Source: Morchella semilibera | Taxonomy: Eukaryota; Ascomycota; Pezizomycetes; Pezizales; Morchellaceae | Assembly (NCBI GenBank): GCA_009192285.1 | Contig: WBVU01000005.1 | Span: forward strand, 3,118,731-3,182,730 | DNA length: 64,000 nt | Direction of reading: 5' to 3' | Shown: in pieces, positions 59,217 to 64,000 of the stretch | Layout: each line of letters begins with the position of its first letter | Numbering within the stretch: position 1 is the first letter of the stretch | Position numbers and translations under genes: made by a program | The notes under the pieces: model-generated | Seen by the model: the letters and a program-made list of their open reading frames with translations, nothing else | Databases searched by the model: none | What the model was told of the DNA's origin: nothing

Positions 59217-60334
59217 CTACCTAACAACACCCTCTCTTCTTCCTCCCGTCCCATCCCTAAACACATCGCGCCACTGGGACAGAACGCTTCTCCCCTTCAT
59301 ACTCCCGCTTGCGCTCCCGCCCCTCCTGCGCCCACTGCCATCCACCCACCCCGTCCCATCCCCATCCCCATACTGGATCCCACTCATCGGATCATCCGGA
59401 TTGACCTCCCCGAGCTCAATCCTCGTCACAATGATGCCCGCCAGCTTCTCAAACACCTCATCCACGCCGCCGCCCGTCAACGCGCTTGTCTCCATCGCCA
59501 CGGGCACGCCGTTGAGGTCCGCCCAGCGCGCCGCCTCGCCCGCGCTCACAGCGCGCTCCGGCGGCGCCTGGTCCACATCGACGAGCTCTGGCGGCGCCGA
59601 CAGGTCGTTCTTGTTGCCGACGAGGAGTAGTGCAAGGTTCGGGGAGGCGAGGGCCCGCGCGTCCGTCAGGAATGTGGGCAGCGAGGCAAAAGTCTGGTGC
59701 GCCGTGATGTCGTAGACGAGGAGGGCGCCGGCGGCCCCGCGGTAGTAGGAGCGTGTCACGGAGCGGAAGCGTTCTTGTCCGGCGGTGTCCCAGAGTTGGA
59801 GCTTGATGCGTTTGCGGCGCGGGCCGGTGCCGACTTTAATAATTTTGCTAGAAAACTCAACGCCGATGGTTTGGGAGGTGAGGACTCGCCCTGGAGAGGA
59901 GTTAGTAGGGGGTTCTAGATATGAGGGCGCGGGGAGCTGTGGAGGGGGTGGGGGGTGGGGGTGGGGGGGTAGGGTGGGGGGAGGTACATTCGCCGCGGAC
60001 GAAACGGTGTAGAAGGCAGGACCTAATTGAACAGAAAAAAAGTTGTTAGCTATCTTTTTTTTCATATATATATCCATATCCACATCCCACCACACCCAGC
60101 AACAACCAAGCCCTCAGAAACACACCACTAGGAGAAACAACTTACTTCCCACACCCGCTCGGCCCCAACAACACAACCTTTGCCAGATAGTCATACATAC
60201 TCCCGAGCTCCTACCCAACGCATCATCAGCAATCCGTCCCAACCATACGTCCATCAGATTAAACATACCTGGTCCTCCGGCGCCGACTTTGACGACGCCG
60301 AGGAAGCGCCCGACGCAGCACGTTGTCGCGGCAT
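59217..60334 (-). CDS. Rab-family small GTPase (Rab4-like)
   Basis: Four exons, 60334-60269, 60210-60146, 60022-59988 and 59890-59217, give 279 residues with all joins in frame. After a Ser/Ala-rich N-terminus comes [19 protein letters not shown], whose P-loop (residues 38-45) has Pro where Rabs usually have Asp. Switch I is TSQTIGVEF, switch [21 protein letters not shown], the guanine-specificity motif NKND and the SAL motif follow. The order and the DYL start fit the Rab2/4/14 group, best Rab4, which recycles early endosomal membrane. It is longer than usual (Rabs are ~200-220) because of an insert after NKND and a Gly/Arg-rich tail. The predicted end, REGVVR, has no cysteine for prenylation, so either a last exon is missed or the protein is not conventionally anchored. 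Confidence 0.85.
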
Positions 60335-61619
60335 TGCTTGCTTGCTTTTTTTTTCCCTAGTAGCTATGGTTTTGTAATTTGTCGTTGTCGTAAGTGGTGG
60401 TGGTGGTGGGGGGATGGTACTATAGTGGTGGGGGGGATATGAAAAAGATGTCAAGAAAGGAGGAGGAGGGGGGGGGAGGAGTGGGTTGGGTGGTCGATGG
60501 GTTTATCAGAACATGTATCTCGCTGGCAGAGAGAGAGAGGTGGAATGGAATCTCGGCTGCCACAGTGCCGATGTGTTGGGTCCGTGTGGCTGTGTGTGGC
60601 TGATGTTAGTGTGCGAATGATGTCAGCTTCATGAGGGAGCACTCGGGTGTGTGTACATGTACTTACGGCTTTGCAGATTCTGAGTACGGCGGGTGTTGCT
60701 ATGCACGCCTCCATCTCTCTCGCCAACGACTGTATCTACATGTATCTGCATCTATCTACACCCAACTCGCGCCATTCCTTCCATTCTAAGCCTGACGCTC
60801 AGTTCTCACATAGTAACTCACCACCACCACACACTCGATAACCCTACCCACCACCCCTCAGAGCTTCCACTATACTATATACACCTATATACACCAGTCC
60901 ACCAGTCTCCAACATTCCTCCCCCTTCCACAGCCAGCTTCCCACGCTGCGTAAAACCAACCTCCCCCTCCCCCGTCCTCGTACCAACACCACCCCACCCC
61001 CCGCCCAGTAAGGTAGACCCCAGTGTGGGCAGGGCTATCGTGTGTACTCGAAACTCGACACCAACAGCCATGTCCCAGCCAAGAACGGTATCTAGACCCC
61101 CGCCTCCAATACTTGACAGCGGCCGCCTGTACAGTAGCTACTACTAATTCCATGACGAGTACATACATAGCTGATTTAGACGGTATCGGGGGTGGCATGC
61201 GCGGGGTACTATCAAATGATCGATGATGATGGTGATGGCAGGGTTACTATAATATTAATCCTTACCCACAGCGCAATCTACGAATATATTGACTCTCGAA
61301 TAGGAGAAACGTTCCGATAGGGTATGAATAATGACCACGCGTGGCAGGCAGGGGTGCGTATATTTAGATGGTGATGATAGGCCGGGGTTTATTGCAATGA
61401 ACAGGCAGGGTTAGGTTTCACATTCACAACCGCACATAGAATATCAGGAACAACCATGCTACACTACAATACAAGTCCATAAAGCAAAAATATAGTAATA
61501 AAAAAAAGCAAGCCAAACCCACAACAACCCACACAACCCACAAACTCCCCAACAGTTGAATAGTAATATATAAAAAAACACACAGCTACTTTTCAATCTT
61601 CCCCCCCCCTTGACATAAC
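60335..61619. other. Intergenic region
   Basis: The upstream region of the Rab gene and the 3' flank of the dehydrogenase gene. It has G/T and C runs; short overlapping frames on both strands at 60844-61226 are not supported. Confidence 0.45.
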
Positions 61620-62911
61620 CTAATCCTGAGGACCATCGATCAAGATCTTGATCCCCTTGCCCTGCCTCTGCTCCTCGAACGCCTTCTCGGCATCCTCGAA
61701 CTTGAACCTACTTGTAATAAGCTCCTTGACACTGACGGCGCCAGCCTCTATCAGGTCCACTGCGAGCTTGTAGTCACCCGGGCCGTACCTGAAGCTACCC
61801 TTCATAGTAATCTCCTTGCAACACATGGCCATGATCGGGAACTGGATCTCGTCCGCTCCCATACCAGCCTGAACATATGTTCCGCCAGGGCGGATCGCAT
61901 GGATAGCGGTGTTAATCGACGGCGCAGCACCAGACGCATCAATAGCAACATCGGCACCAGGGCCTAGACCAAACTGCTTAATGATCTCTGCAGCATTGAC
62001 CCTAGCATCCCGGGAGTGCGTAGCATTGAAGGTCCCCGTCGCAGTATACTTCTTCGCGAACTCCAACCTTGACTGCACAATATCCACCATGATAACCTTG
62101 ACCGCACCATGCGCCTTTGCAACCGCGGCAATCAAAAGACCCACAGGTCCAGCACCGAACACAATCACTGTGTTTCCGGGCTTAACCTCCGCCTGGCGGA
62201 CGACATGGACACCGACGGCAAGGGGCTCAACGAGCGCACCCTCGTCGGAGGAGACGTTGTCTGGCAGGCTCACACAAAAGTCCTCGGGGAGGACGTAGTA
62301 CTTTGCGAGTGTGCCGTCGTACGGCGGGGTGGCGGCGAAACGCATGTCGGTGCAGAGATTGTAGTTTCCATCTTTGCAGAATTGGCAGAGACGGCAGGGA
62401 ACTCCGGGCTCGAGGGCAACGCGATCACCGGCTTTGAGGGACTTGCAGGCGGGACCGACCTCGACGACAGTACCAGCAGATTCGTGGCCGAGGACCATGG
62501 GGGCGGTCAAGATGAAGTCGGCAATGCGGCCGTGTTGCCAATAGTGGACCTGTTTTTGTGGGATTAGCAAAGCCCTTTAGATAATAATTGTAGAGAGATC
62601 AAAGCACGCCCTTGTAGGACCGAGAGCTCTTGTGTGAAGCTCAGATATTCCGGCTCCTTGATGGGATAATTCGGAAGGTCGTAACTTACGTCTGATCCAC
62701 AGATTCCGGTGACATTGACGCGGATGAGAACATCACTGGGGTTCCTGAGGGCGGGGATGGGGCGGTTCTCAATGGACACGTTCTTGACGGAGTTCAAAAT
62801 GAACGAGGGGTTCTTTGGGACCGAGAATTGTTGTGTTAGCTGCGTGAGACGACGAGAGGCAGAGCACGAATAGCAGGAGCAAGAGGGATTTACTTCGTGG
62901 TTAGCAGCCAT
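61620..62911 (-). CDS. Xylitol/sorbitol dehydrogenase, zinc MDR family
   Basis: Three exons, 62911-62894, 62839-62690 and 62549-61620, give 365 residues. Catalytic zinc ligands are in GICGSD (C53) and GHESAG (H78, E79). Structural zinc cysteines are C108, C111, C114 and C122 in PCRLCQFCKDGNYNLC. The Rossmann motif is GAGPVG, and the end of the strand after it has an acidic residue (MVDIVQSR), which points to NAD+ rather than NADP+. The family oxidises polyols: xylitol to D-xylulose or sorbitol to fructose in the pentose and polyol pathways, in the cytosol. VHYWQHGRI just after the first zinc motif is typical of fungal xylitol dehydrogenases and L-arabinitol 4-dehydrogenases, and these cannot be told apart safely here. 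The first intron has 54 nt without a stop. Confidence 0.92.
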
Positions 62912-64000
62912 TGTATGTGAGCTTTTTTTGAGAAGCGAATTGGTATCGAGATTGTTTATACAGAAGATTGAGGACGGATACGTCTCAAGATGAGGCACAC
63001 GAGAGGAGTATGAGAGAGAGGATGTGGAATGAGGACGGAGGAACAGAGGAACAGAGGAACAGAGGATGAGGATGAAGGCCCAAACTTAAAGCAACTAGAA
63101 GAACAGATATGAAGGTGGATGGAATACCATAAATGGAAAAGAATACTCCAGCTCCTCGGTAGATTTCACCAGAATAGCAAAGCGGGGAGGGGGGAGAGAG
63201 AGAAAGAAAAGAGAGCAGCTACCAGAGCCACTCACTCTGTCACTACATGTCGGCTAATAAGAATATCCATTGAAAATTCTACTACATCTAAATCTCATAT
63301 GTGCGTACGTACATTCAGTCATTGGAGTAGTACGTATGTTTTGCCATGTACGAGACTTAAGACCTCTCAAGAGGATGTTTGGTGGGGTGAAGATAGAGTT
63401 ATCAATTTAGCCTAAACCCCTCCCCCACATGTGTACCCTACAAATGGCTCCCCTAACCCTAGCTAATGAACCCTTTCGTTCCCTCCCCGCTTGCTCTCCA
63501 TCTCTAGCTCCTAGTGCAAGGGGGGGTAGGGGAGGGGGATAACTACATGTATTTTTTTTCTTCTTTAGCAAGCTCCATGTACCTTAGTGCATACATAGAG
63601 GACGGAGCTTTGCCAGGGAGCGGGAAGCTTTGAGCCTAAACTCTTGGATGGCTTCGGGCTCTAGAAAGGCACCGTAAACCCCAATCAATCAACGGACATC
63701 AGATGACCAGCTTCTGAAGAGCAACACATCGTGAAAAAAAAACTCTTCTGCATATACATGAATTTACCGTTCCCCACTTTGCCCTCGGGTAATCCCCTCA
63801 TTCTCCCCTTTTTCTTCTTTTCCCTCTCTCTATCTCTCTATCTCTTCCTTTCCCTTTTCCATATTTTAGGAGAATGCAATGGACGCTGGTTAGGCTCAAT
63901 TCCAAGGCTTGCTGGCTGTCGGTACTCGGAAGTGATGAGTGAATGCATATGTGGTGTTTGGTGCCGGTATGCGAGCCCGGGAATCAGCCAAATATCGATG
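62912..64000. other. Upstream region of the dehydrogenase gene
   Basis: CT- and GA-rich tracts (63180-63215, 63800-63860) and a TACATGTA copy near 63543. A GTGGGG near 63381 would fit the short CreA/Mig1 consensus, expected for a polyol gene, but such a short motif is weak evidence. No gene is supported to the window end. Confidence 0.4.

Overview
The window is nuclear DNA of a filamentous ascomycete (Pezizomycotina). Genes are split by short introns (about 50-140 nt) with GT..AG ends and CTAAC/TTAAC-like branch sites. The gene set is fungal: a Nup2-type nucleoporin, COP9 subunit 7, a CCC2-type copper pump with several metal-binding domains, an Artemis/SNM1 nuclease, an RRT8-like membrane protein and a xylitol/sorbitol dehydrogenase. 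Long intergenic stretches full of homopolymers and microsatellites, plus a clear split into GC-richer housekeeping blocks and AT-richer gene-poor blocks, would suit an early-diverging class such as Pezizomycetes. That class assignment is a guess. I found no rRNA, no CRISPR array and no intact large transposon.

Layout: 1-921, 3' end of a subtilisin-like protease; 1417-2164 (-), glycine-rich RRM protein; 2165-7079, gene-poor DNA with hairpin/MITE-like inverted repeats and a decayed coding stretch; 7080-7505 (-), small unknown protein; 8763-11459 (+), SNM1/Artemis-like nuclease in ten exons; 12632-16496 (-), copper P-type ATPase in seven exons; 17681-18601 (+), COP9 subunit 7; 20322-24142 (-), Nup2-like nucleoporin; 27401-30349 (-), serine-rich protein with two C-terminal membrane helices. 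From about 30.4 to 56 kb the DNA is AT-richer and gene-poor. It holds an orphan gene (34728-35215), a 232-bp MITE, tRNA-like relics, four small secreted or secreted-like proteins (38772-39241, 40164-40840, 44723-45058, 50139-50585), an RRT8-like membrane protein (42904-44051) and a 789-residue orphan with a homeodomain-like segment (46308-48879). The last part returns to housekeeping genes: a coiled-coil protein (56475-57357), a Rab GTPase (59217-60334, -) and a polyol dehydrogenase (61620-62911, -).

Several genes were rebuilt by joining exons across frames: the RRM protein, the nuclease, the ATPase, the nucleoporin, the serine-rich protein, two secreted proteins, the homeodomain-like gene and the Rab. 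Every junction listed keeps the reading frame.

The most interesting material is the 34.7-50.6 kb island. It has orphan and secreted genes, including one with five copies of an Arg/Glu octapeptide, and many copies of the palindrome TACATGTA, which I counted only in non-coding DNA across the window.
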